A stretch of 64,000 bases of DNA from Liolophura sinensis (Eukaryota; Mollusca; Polyplacophora; Chitonida; Chitonidae). This document shows positions 15,101-24,500 of this stretch, in pieces. The position numbers and the translations under genes were made by a program. The notes beneath the pieces were generated by a model. The model saw nothing but the letters and a program-made list of their open reading frames with translations, was not told where the DNA came from and did not search any database. Every line of letters begins with the position of its first letter. Positions within the stretch are counted from its first letter, which is position 1. The stretch is from assembly GCF_032854445.1 (NCBI RefSeq), contig NC_088304.1, forward strand, positions 21,899,704-21,963,703, read 5' to 3'.

Positions 15101-18053
15101 GCAAAACCCTCCCTGAGAGACTGATACGAGAGAGAGCCATATTTAAGGTGAGTGAGCATTGCTACATATAAATGTATATAGGGAACTTAGTGCTTTTATT
15201 ATTTTTTCGAGCTGATGGCTACCCTGGAAAAGTAGTCAGCTACCTGACAGAGAATTGAATGAAGTAAAACTATTATAGGAGCTTTGGTCAATGTAGGTGG
15301 CTACTTGCTTAATCTTTTACAGAAGTAGCAAGTGCAGGTAGCTGACTACTGACTTCTAACAAACCTCCTGTGAAATGGAATTAGAGGGACTATTAGCAAA
15401 CTTATTGAAGAGTTTTGGGGAATTTTTATGTTGTGTGTCTGGCATCCTGTCTTTTAGTACTGGTAACAAATAAATGGCATCCGTGCTACTCAAGTCACTT
15501 TCTCAGTGACCTTTGTTAATCTGCTGGAGTACTGTAATGGACAGGATGATGTTGTCTCACAGGTGCACAGTGACTTTGTAGCGGCGGCTACACGAGGTGC
15601 TATAGCTGTGATTGATGGCAATGTGATGGCCATAAACCCAGGAGAGGAAACCAAGTAAGTGAGGAGAGGAAATGTGTGGACTGTACTCTCTGTTTTCAGG
15701 GGAGAATACTATGTTAAGCTATGTGGGCACAGTAGAGCATGCCAATCATATTGGCATATATGACACAGAACAACAATTGGCAAAACCTTTTGACTTTCTT
15801 TTAAGTTAATTACACCAGAATGATACACAAGTAGAGAACAATTGATAGTATAGCATCATTTGTCGGTACACATCAGCGATGGTCGAAGCCACATCTTCTA
15901 GGGTGACATCGCACAAGGCAAAGAGGGAAAACTACACAAAATGTTTGTTTCTGTATTTTCCTCATTGTACTGATAGACACTTAAAAACTGTATCTCAAAA
16001 CCTTTTGTTTTGTTAGAATTTTATTTTTAAAGAATATAATGATGTTGATTTCTTGACAATTTTGCTTCCTTCCATATTCATGTTATGTTGTATAGAACAT
16101 TAGGAGATACTTTGAAGGATTGAAGTGGAAAGAACTTTCACTGAATTTCTTTCTCTCGTTTCAGAATGCAGATGTTTATATGGAACAACATATTCTTCAG
16201 TTTAGGCTTTGATGTGAGAGATCATTATAAAGATTTCGGAGGTGACAGTGCTGCATATGCTGCTCCGGTACTTTTTCATTGTTCTTTGTCCAGTGGGTTT
16301 CAGTACTTCATATAAATGCATGTACATGTATCTTTGAAAGCCAGTTGTTTCAAAGAATGAGAGAAATGTTCATGATGTGCAAGTGTGTATCTTGTTTTGA
16401 AATCTCCATGGTGCTGCAGAAATACTTTGAACCTGATGTTAAACCCTTATTGTTCATTCTTATTTTGAATGAAATTGTAAAAAATATGGCCCTGAAAAGA
16501 AAATGGTTGTTTCGTTTAAAGAAAAAGAAAGAAATGAAATTGTACATTTATTGCTGTAAATGGGATATGAGTGAGGGGGGGGGGGGGGGGTGGACGTGTG
16601 AATATCCAATGTAAGAATGATTAAGAAAACACTGTGTTTTGTGTATGCCTGGATCATTAATAAGTTTTAATTTTATATATTTACTGATTCGTTGTAGGGC
16701 AATGATCTTCAGGGAGTACGGGCGTACTTCAGTGTCGATCCTGAGGAGTTGTACACATTGGGCACTGTTGTCGTGGACTACAGAGGTTATAGGGTCACAG
16801 CACAGTCCATTATTCCAGGTAGGGGGTTAGAACTGCATATGCTGTGGATGTCAGAATGAGTAATTTCAGTCAATTTCTGATACATAAATGCTACATGATA
16901 CATGAAATAATCAAATATTGTAAGGATCCAGTGTGTCTTCAAGGTATCGACTGAAAGAAAAGCAAATTTTTTCCTTCTTTTCTAAATTTTCTTTCTGTTT
17001 TTTTTTTATGAACCGTTTATTCCAAAGGTCCACCTTGAAAATAAGTACACCTTGAAATTGTTTTATTCATGCAGGTATTTTGGAGAGAGAACAGGAGCAG
17101 TCTGTAGTGTACGGTTCCGTGGACTTTGGCAAAACTGTTGTGACACATGACAAGTACAAAGAGCTGGTGAGTAATAAGATACCAGGCTACCAATCTTAAG
17201 ACTCTAGGGTTACATTGTATGTGCGAAGGTGTGCCAGTAACCTGTAAAAGTACAACATTATTGAGTGCAGCGTAAAACACCCTTCAGATAAATACATAAG
17301 AAGAAGAGAGTTACTGTAATCAGGAACACAAAGGGGTAATACAGGTAAAAGGTGTCAGTAGATGTCTGGAAATATTGTCACCAAGAATATATATGTTCGA
17401 AAGGTGAAATCCTAAATCCACACCCGCTTGTCGTTTTTGGTTACCCTAATTCCTCAGCCTTTTCGCGTGTGAAAGAGCAACTTTCAGTCCAGTTTATGCA
17501 CATTTTAATTTGAGTTTGGAGACAAAACTTTGGATTGGCAAATTTCATGGCTTCACAAAAAGTATCTTGCCTGCAAAATTTGCTTAAATAAACACCTTGC
17601 AGACATTTGAAAATATTGAAGAATTACAGTATGTCTTGTTTTAAGCATGCTTTTGTGCTTGTAAGTTAAGTTTTATTTGAAATTTATTTCTAAAATTTAA
17701 TTATCGGTTGTAACAGTTGAATTTAATTATTTTAATTTTTTTTCATTTTTACAGCTTCAAAAAACTGCGAGTCAGTTGAAAATACGTCCACACAAGTAAG
17801 TCTTCTGTACTGTGACGTACTCCTTCTGGTTGACCTGAAATCTTTGTCAGTTGGCATGGTGCCCTTTTGGGTTGAGAACAACTTCCTCATTTGATACCGC
17901 GTTTTCTTTGTTATCTTTGGCAAGAGGTATATTTAAAAACACGATTATGATGCATTTAAAAACGTGGTTAACTTAGTGAATGGTTTTTATTATTCCAGAG
18001 TCATAAATGATAAAGAAGAGGAAGTGGAATTATTCTCCTCAGTGGAATGTAAA
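3110..18053 (+). CDS. CLUH: CLUH (clustered mitochondria protein homolog), 5' part, 15 exons
   Basis: CLUH is a large cytosolic RNA-binding protein that binds mRNAs for mitochondrial proteins and controls mitochondrial biogenesis and spacing. Exons, all with GT/AG borders and matching phases: 3102-3601 (ATG at 3110), 7396-7567, 8110-8253, 8712-8824, 10087-10156, 12734-12818, 13538-13616, 14090-14240, 15011-15147, 15563-15654, 16165-16267, 16698-16818, 17075-17166, 17755-17795, 17999-18053. The acidic N-terminus is poorly conserved. The ubiquitin-like CLU_N domain spans exons 2-3 ([27 protein letters not shown]). The CLU domain follows, with [15 protein letters not shown] in exon 9, [21 protein letters not shown] in part in exon 11 and [21 protein letters not shown] in part in exon 12. 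The last exon before the gap reads [13 protein letters not shown]. The ATG is chosen because an in-frame exon with a good acceptor encloses it. Identification is very secure; exact exon edges are read by eye. Confidence 0.95.
6388..7395 (+). repeat. Tandem array of 12 partial copies of CLUH exon 2 with its splice acceptor
   Basis: An approximately 82-bp unit is repeated 12 times directly before true exon 2 (which starts at 7396). Each unit holds the polypyrimidine tract, the acceptor position and the first 45 or so bases of exon 2, followed by TGACTACCTGTGTATTGTATGTT. Acceptor-like copies lie near 6395, 6475, 6556, 6643, 6725, 6807, 6895, 6978, 7061, 7143, 7224 and 7311. Six keep CAG and six read CGG. 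Every copy is followed at once by GTGAGC or GTAAGC, itself a good donor. Confidence 0.9.
10420..12340 (-). mobile_element. Degenerate LINE reverse transcriptase (CR1/Jockey-like) in CLUH intron 5
   Basis: The minus strand carries a recognisable but broken reverse transcriptase. Visible pieces in order are the N-terminal linker (12336-12049, [12 protein letters not shown] and NSSSGLDGI), NYRPISV and [27 protein letters not shown] (motif A region), [20 protein letters not shown], a LADD remnant of the YADD box, and a C-terminal RELNKLP-type tail near 10700. Stops and frame changes are frequent. No endonuclease part is seen. It is an old 5'-truncated insertion opposite to CLUH and unlikely to be active. 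Confidence 0.8.
12612..12733 (+). repeat. Tandem duplication of the CLUH exon 6 acceptor and exon start
   Basis: About 83 bp ahead of true exon 6 (12734-12818) lies a second copy of its acceptor region and first 45 or so bases (TGTCTGCAG followed by GTGATTTGCTTTACCTG). The copy diverges into AATAAATAG after TTAGAA, giving an early stop if the upstream acceptor were used. Confidence 0.85.
13790..14089 (+). repeat. Four-copy minisatellite (about 69 bp) ending at the CLUH exon 8 acceptor
   Basis: Units share AGAGTGCTATG(T/C)AGTCCTTATTCATCA, then TCCATCTCATCTCTGTTTTATTAC. In the last unit the end reads CTCTGTTTCAG and supplies the polypyrimidine tract and acceptor of exon 8 (14090). The earlier units have TTTTATTAC there and no AG. 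Confidence 0.85.
14395..14665 (+). mobile_element. Degenerate SINE-like copy in CLUH intron 8
   Basis: A tRNA-like head (AAGCGGTAGCTCACTTGGC) is followed by a body ending in GAAAAATTGTTGAGTACGATGTTAAAC and a CACT simple-sequence tail. The same tail occurs near 35190-35215 (GAAAAATTGTTAAGTACGACGTTAAAC), so these are members of one dispersed family or of families sharing a 3' end. Confidence 0.65.
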
Positions 18054-18410
18054 GTAAGTATTTGATACCTAAACACTGGTTTTCCTTGATCAATTCTGGC
18101 TCATGTTGGTTAGTGGAAGTAAGTGTTTGATATCTAAGCACTGGATTTCCTTGATAAATCCGGCTGTTATTGGCTAATGGAAGTAAGTGTTTGATACCTA
18201 AACACTGGATTTCCTTGATAAATCCGGCTGTTATTGGCTAATGGAAGTAAGTGTTTGATAACTAAACACTGGATTTCCGTGATTAAATCTGGCTGTTATT
18301 GGCTAGTGGAAGTAAGTGTTTGATAACTAAACACTGGATTTCCGTGATTAAATCTGGCTGCTATTGGTTAGTGGAAGTAAGAGCTTGATATCTGAACACT
18401 GGGTTTCTTT
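18054..18410 (+). repeat. Minisatellite (about 63 bp) seeded on the CLUH exon 15 donor, running into the gap
   Basis: The sequence across the exon 15 donor (AGTGGAATGTAAA, then GTAAGTATTTGATACC) reappears as GTGGAAGTAAGTGTTTGATA(T/A)CTAA near 18113, 18177, 18240, 18304 and 18367. Each is followed by CACTGGATTTCCTTGATAAATC. Every unit therefore carries a GTAAGT donor-like site. The assembly breaks inside this array. Confidence 0.85.
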
Positions 18411-18610
18411 NNNNNNNNNNNNNNNNNNNNNNNNNNNNNNNNNNNNNNNNNNNNNNNNNNNNNNNNNNNNNNNNNNNNNNNNNNNNNNNNNNNNNNNNNN
18501 NNNNNNNNNNNNNNNNNNNNNNNNNNNNNNNNNNNNNNNNNNNNNNNNNNNNNNNNNNNNNNNNNNNNNNNNNNNNNNNNNNNNNNNNNNNNNNNNNNNN
18601 NNNNNNNNNN
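18411..18610. other. Assembly gap of 200 N
   Basis: A run of exactly 200 undetermined bases, a common placeholder for a gap of unknown size. It follows a minisatellite and precedes a LINE fragment. CLUH exons for about 350 central residues are absent from both sides, so real sequence is probably missing here. Confidence 0.95.
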
Positions 18611-18740
18611 GTCAGATAGTCATTCAGCCAAGGAACGTAATGTATCTCCAATACCAAATTGCTCCAAGTTAAACAGAAGACCTTTATGCCAAACTTTATC
18701 AAATGCTTTACTCTAATCAAGAAAGACCATCACATGTCAT
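18611..18740 (-). mobile_element. Reverse transcriptase motif A fragment of a LINE beside the gap
   Basis: The minus strand reads a SKAFDKVWHKGLLFNLEQFGI-like stretch (about 20 residues), the signature around the first catalytic Asp of non-LTR reverse transcriptases, with a stop just upstream. The rest of the element would lie in the gap. It may or may not belong to the same insertion as the ORF1-like frame at 19863-20987. Confidence 0.65.
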
Positions 18741-18774
18741 TTCCGTTGTAAAGGCTTTGATATATTTTATGTAC

Positions 18775-18895
18775 TATCTTCAGTTGTCGTGGGTTTCCCC
18801 GAGCTGTGCCCGGTTTCCACCCACCATAATGCTGGCCGCCTTAGTATAAGTGAAATATTTCTTGAGTACGGTGTAAAATACCAATCAAATAAATT
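18775..18895 (+). mobile_element. Copy of the abundant GTACGGCGTAAAACACCAATC repeat family
   Basis: The stretch from CGTGGGTTTCCCC through CCGGTTTCCACCCACCATAATGCTGGCCGCC to GAGTACGGTGTAAAATACCAATCAAA recurs near 9605-9715 and 35340-35450. It also occurs reversed near 27905-28150, 38270-38520, 58900-59085 and 60190-60400. It behaves as a dispersed SINE in this genome. Confidence 0.75.
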
Positions 18896-19452
18896 GATTT
18901 CGAAAGCGAAGTTGGTAGAGATAGCCTTGAGCAAGTAAACCCCTTGTGTTATTGTGACAACACAACAAGTTATTTTGAGAGGAAGGCCCTGGTTACTGTG
19001 TACAAGACCACATTTCAGCAAAAGGATCACATATACAATCAGCAAGTAGTTACAATTAGACAGGACACTTAAAGCAGATAGTGCCAGAATACCAGAGTAA
19101 GAAGTTAATACAATGATGATAGATTTCATATCAGCAAATAATTTAAAATACTAAGAAGGTGTTGAGTATTGCTTAAAACATAAAAAATTGAACCAGGCCC
19201 CAATAGCCACCCTATACTGGCTTAAGTTATCCATGGCAGGTATACATTGAACTTCGTGGAAATAAAACCGCATGCTTAATTTTTCCAACATAAACATACA
19301 AAACGGGGAGTGCAAACGAACACATTTGGTTATATTCACAAAATAAATCTTCCTGACAAACTTTTAAGCAGTAGAAATTTAACCATTACAAAAACATAAT
19401 ATTCAGTAAGTAGTGTATTACAAATATCCAAAAAAGTAACAACATTACAAAA

Positions 19453-19455
<3 letters not shown>

Positions 19456-19515
<60 letters not shown>

Positions 19516-19518
19516 TAT

Positions 19519-19552
<34 letters not shown>

Positions 19553-19553
19553 G
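19456..19553. repeat. (TA)n-(CA)n-(TA)n microsatellite
   Basis: A long TA run, a short ACAC block and a second TA block lie between the gap and the LINE ORF1. It is strongly self-complementary and expected to vary in length. Confidence 0.95.
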
Positions 19554-19862
19554 TGACATGATAGGAAAAGTGGGATATTTACACTGAGATATGGAAATTT
19601 GTTATCAAGTATTGCTGTGAAAATCCTTCATGAATGATTTGTTTAAGCATGACAAAAGGGATACTGTGCATTACTCTATGACTGCGACTGTATACCAAGT
19701 CTATGCTACTGAATTAATGTTTGGGTGGTCAAAAATGCTTGGAGATATATTGTAAGTATACGACACAGCTTTGACGGACATGAAAATAGGCCTCAGAACG
19801 GTTATGCAATATACCCGTATTAACGCAGGTCTGTAGTAAAGATTTGAACTGAAAAAATCTGT

Positions 19863-20987
19863 TCATTCCCTCATTTTGTTTGTCACAGTCAGTAAAGCAT
19901 GCAGCCACAGATTACCACACGGGTCAAAGACTAAAGGCTCTGTGTAAACCATGAAACTCATGCGGATTTGAAACTTGTTTATGAGGTCAGAGTTTGTACG
20001 ATACAAGTGTGTGGGCAAGACTGCACCGGGTAGCTCCATACAAGGGCGCTGGAATCGTCCAGAATATTGTTTTACAAGCTGACAGGCTTTTATATCCTGT
20101 TCAGTGCTGGCAAGTTTCTTGTCTGCGCTTTCTGTCGCACGATAGTATACACTGACATCATGGGTCCAAGCACTATGAATATTGCCTTGCTTTTTCAGGC
20201 TTCTCAAAGATTTAAATAAACAAAAGTGCAACTTCGTTAGATCCTCATTTACATATATGTTTGATAAGGTGGGCGTCATATGAAGAGATTTTCGTGCTGT
20301 TAATAACTTTGTTCTTTTGCGATATGATGTAAATTTCGCAGTGATTTGCGTTTTCTGTTTGCCAATAAAGTGTGACCTTGAAATGTCACTTTTGGAGATG
20401 ATTACATTTACGGCTCTGGTCAGTCTACAAACTGCATCATCTGTACTTTCATTTTCCAGTAGCATAAGACCATTTATTCTCAAACATTCTCTTCTGCTGT
20501 ACTGTTCAGCACGGTCAAAAGACAAAGCATTTTCTTCTTTGAGTACTTTTAGTTCCAATGTGGTTTCATCACTAGCAATTTTCAAAGAGGATACTTGCGC
20601 AGATAACTTCTCTATTTGGTCACGGTATTTTTCTATAGGCTTATACCTTTCACATAATTTCTCAACGGTAGTCTTTAAATCAACATCAGGGGAGGATATT
20701 TTTGAGTCACTTTCTTTCATCACTTCCATGACTTGATTCATTGCTGACTTAACAGCTTGTTGAATACAGATATCAAGATGCATCCTGCTGTCAATAAGAC
20801 CTTCTAAATTTACAAGGCCTGGCGGCATAGTGTTTGATTGATAGGTAGACTGACTGCTGGCTGACGGTATGTCACCAAGTGAGTTTACTTTCTTCAAGGT
20901 AGGATTTTGCAAAAGCTTGCTTGCCCTTCTCTTGTTAGTCCCGGGGTGTTTGTCCGACTTGTCCATGTCAGTTTTCATGGATGCCAT
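19863..20987 (-). CDS. LINE ORF1-like nucleic-acid-binding protein
   Basis: A 374-residue uninterrupted frame with its ATG at 20987. The N-terminus is basic (NKRRASKLL), followed by a Ser-rich linker. About residues 100-160 are a heptad-rich coiled coil (RDQIEKLSAQVSSLKIASDE). An RRM-like segment follows, with RRECLRINGL, then TAKFTSYRKRTKLLTARKSL and the NIYVNEDLTK edge typical of non-LTR retrotransposon ORF1 proteins. Such proteins trimerise and coat the element RNA. There is no intact reverse transcriptase downstream on the minus strand, only the motif A fragment at 18611-18740 beyond a microsatellite. The element is therefore partial, yet ORF1 remains open. It lies antisense inside the CLUH locus. 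The family assignment rests on layout and motifs, not on a database match. Confidence 0.6.
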   Translation of the reverse strand: MASMKTDMDKSDKHPGTNKRRASKLLQNPTLKKVNSLGDIPSASSQSTYQSNTMPPGLVNLEGLIDSRMHLDICIQQAVKSAMNQVMEVMKESDSKISSPDVDLKTTVEKLCERYKPIEKYRDQIEKLSAQVSSLKIASDETTLELKVLKEENALSFDRAEQYSRRECLRINGLMLLENESTDDAVCRLTRAVNVIISKSDISRSHFIGKQKTQITAKFTSYRKRTKLLTARKSLHMTPTLSNIYVNEDLTKLHFCLFKSLRSLKKQGNIHSAWTHDVSVYYRATESADKKLASTEQDIKACQLVKQYSGRFQRPCMELPGAVLPTHLYRTNSDLINKFQIRMSFMVYTEPLVFDPCGNLWLHALLTVTNKMRE

Positions 20988-21574
20988 TTTTAAAGTACAC
21001 TTCCCACAACGTCTTGAACATTAGGGCTCGACCTGCAGATGTCCTGTCTGAAAACTGGAATGGCTTTTAACAAACAACAGTAGTATCTGCTTGATAGTTT
21101 TGTATCTCAGTCATCTTTTCAAAATCCCTACAATGTCACAGCCTTGCAACAGAACCATTAACAGAACAACTAACAGAGCGGTGTACAATGAAGAACTGTC
21201 GAAATGAGAAGAAATTATTACAGGATGTAGACAATTGCAAAAGATTGATTTGTCATCAGTCTTGTGAGAAAACTGCCCGAACCAGACTTGAATTAGCCAG
21301 AGTTTGTTTCTTACTGTCTAAAAGTGTGTGTGTATACTGGAGTGGGAATTACGTTCTGGTGAGTGTGGAGGAGGAGATGTAAGTCTAATCTTCAGTGTAG
21401 TTTTGAAGGAACTAAACACGGTTTTTTCAAATTCACGAGTCTTTGAATTTTGTGTAAAGGAAAGTTTACATGTACCCTTCTAAATGCTCTTGCAACTGAT
21501 TTTGTCTGCAGATGGGTTTTATATTCTCCTCTTGTACCGCATAACTATATTTAAAATCTTCTGCTGGTTTTCAG

Positions 21575-24500
21575 ATATCACAGAGTGGCTCTCTGAAACC
21601 CCTCGTTCCATGTGGAAGAAAATTTCTGACGAGGTTAAAGAGTATTTCCACTACAATCTGGATATGTAAGTTTTACTTTTCTTCCATATGCATAGCTGTA
21701 GGACATTATACATTGGACGAAAAACCCAATACAGTGTTGTCATGTGATTTCATAGGGCACAGCATGACATCTGTGTAGCTGCCATAGTTAACTCGTCAAT
21801 TCCAATTTTTTAGTCATTAAGACGGATTAGAATTTTCCAAATTTTAAAGGAAATCAGGGTTTTCAAAGTATCTAATCTTTCACCAAATTGGCCGAAAATA
21901 ATCATTCAACTGTTGGAGGTCAGCTACATGTACTGTACTAGTAGAAATTTTAGCAGATTTGGTTTTAAAAGATTTACTGCATTAAGAATTACCTGCATGA
22001 AGGATTCGAGGACTGACTGTTCATATATTTTTTATGTCCTTAGTTGTCAAGATGTCATTCTTGTAGGTAGTTTTATGACCAAGTAATAAAGTACCCTAAT
22101 TCCTGGGCCTTTTCTCGTACGTAAGGGCAACTTTCACTGTGATTTATGTACTTTTTGCATTTGATTTTGGAGATAGAACTATGATGGTGTGGTTGTCCAG
22201 TTTCCGAACTTAACAAAAAGTATAATTTTGTCAGTCTGCACAAAGTAGTACCCTTGGAAGATGCTCGAATAAAGTTCTCACAAACGTGCAAAAAGGTTGA
22301 AGAATAACAGGAAATAATGGTTTGCAGTGATTCTGTGGACACATTGGTGGAGAAGTTTGGTATCCAGAAAATCTCACTCCTGCGATCAATCAGTATTAAG
22401 TGTGGCCTGCAGATCTTACTGAAGGAATACAACTTAGACAGTCGCCACAAGCAGCCCTTTAACGAAGAAGATGTTGTTAATGTCTATCCAAATGTGAAAC
22501 ACGTCCATCCAAAGGTAATAGTCAGCTACTTTTCTCAAGGTAATCAGTAATTATGAAATGTCGTTCAAGGACTAAAGAAATAGGGTACATAGTGATTTGT
22601 CCTATCCACTTGTTGAAGCCGACAAATTCCAGTGAAAAAATGTGCTCTAGGTTTTGAAAAAGTTGGAAGGCTTTTCTTCATTCTGGTTGGAACCAACAAT
22701 GAAGGTTGGGTTAATAGAATCTCAAAGAATTCATCCGTTATGCACTTTGTCAAAGTACTGCTTTGGTGGCCTAATGGTTAGAGCATCTGCCTCGTACCAA
22801 AGATTTAAGAAAATGGTACTTGTTGCTGCCTTGTTTGACTCTCAGGAAAGAGAGGCAAGAGCAAGGTAAGAGGACTGGGACTGGTTGGCTCGGTGTCCGT
22901 ATAGTGCGGCTACATACATACATACTTTGTTTGAGTTTGTGTAAGTGTAGTAGAATGGGACGTAAGCATACTCTTTACCTCTTTGCTTGGCAGGCCACCG
23001 ATGCATATCACTTCTTTACAAGCGGTCAGAGTAAAATCCAGCAGGGGATGTTCCGTGATGGCTACGAACTGATCAGCGAGGCACTCAACCTGCTAAACAA
23101 CGTGTACGGCGCCATGCACCCGGAGATCGCCGCCTGTCTGAGACTGCTGGCTAGGCTCAATTATATCATGGGTGACTATGCAGAGGTTGGTGATGTGTAT
23201 TTTTTAAACTTTGATGGAAGGAGAAATGTTGTCAACTCATAAATTACCTGTATATTACCATTAAGAACATAAAATTTCACCGAGGAAAGTGTATTTTACG
23301 GACATGTAAATGTCCTAAGTATTGCTTTTTTGTGGCCCATGAACTTAAATTTTTCCAATCGTATATAAAGCACCTTTCCAAACTAATCTCAACACACTTT
23401 TCCTAGATCAATATAACTCTTAGAATCAGGCAGTACAAATTATTTGTGTCTTTTTCTGCATGGAAGGTATATGGGAGCGAAGATCCTAGTAATTGACAGG
23501 CATGCAAGTTTCAAGGGTTTTTTTTTTTTTCTATTTGTAGCATTTGCCTGATAAAAGTAATCATTTTCAAGAAAAGTGCATATGTAAGGAGATTTGGTTG
23601 TTTTTGTTTGCTTGTTCAGTATAGATTTGCCATGTCCCTTTACATGAAATTCTGTTCTCCATTTTGGGCTGTAGAAGATAACCTCTGCTGCATTGTTTTC
23701 CAGGCACTATCATTCCAACAGAGGGCAGTGATGATGAGTGAGAGGGTTCTAGGCATAGACCATCCCAACACTATCACAGAATATGTAAGTGGTCATCTTA
23801 GGATAGTGAGGTATTACACACACCAAAAAAAAGAAAAAGCAAAGAAAAAAAGATTCAGTAATTTTTTTGTTCCCGAATATAGTTTCAGCAGCACATATGC
23901 AGTTAGGCAATACTAAAGCCTTCTAAAACTCTGGTTATAACCAAATCTTAATGATAGAGGGATATTGGAATGAGTGCCTTTGGAATGAGTGCCTTTGCAG
24001 TGAGTGCCATTGAAATGAGTGCCATTGAGATCTGTCAAGTAATGCATCCTTTTTTATTTTGTTGAGTTTAGATAATAGAAATTATTTTCCATCTGAAATA
24101 GGACAGCCCTGTTAGAAGAAAAAAAAATGTGCGCTTGTGTAACATGAGAAAGTTGTGCAGTGAACATCAGAGAAAAAGTTAAAAAGTTATTGTGAATTTC
24201 TAGAATAATGACCATGTACATGATTTCCACCTGATGCAATAAATTAATAAATTGCAATAAATTAGATCAAGAAAATTTAGGAATGAGTTTTTTTTGTATG
24301 AAAATGATTAATGTACCTGTGTTTTTGCCTGTTTTGTTGACAGGCTCACCTGGCACTGTACTGCTTCGCTAATAACCAGGTGTCCAGTGCTCTGAGGCTG
24401 ATGTATAGAGCTCGTTACCTTGCTCTTCTGTGTCACGGAGAAAACCACCCAGAGGTCGCTCTCTTCGATGTAGGTTGTGTTCTGGTCATTCTATACTAGC

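Noticed and set aside
16279-16614. A 111-codon frame following CLUH exon 11
   Set aside because: It lies within the intron after 16267, with no acceptor logic or conserved sequence.
18361-18720. Open frames running through the gap
   Set aside because: They are open only because undetermined bases cannot produce stops.
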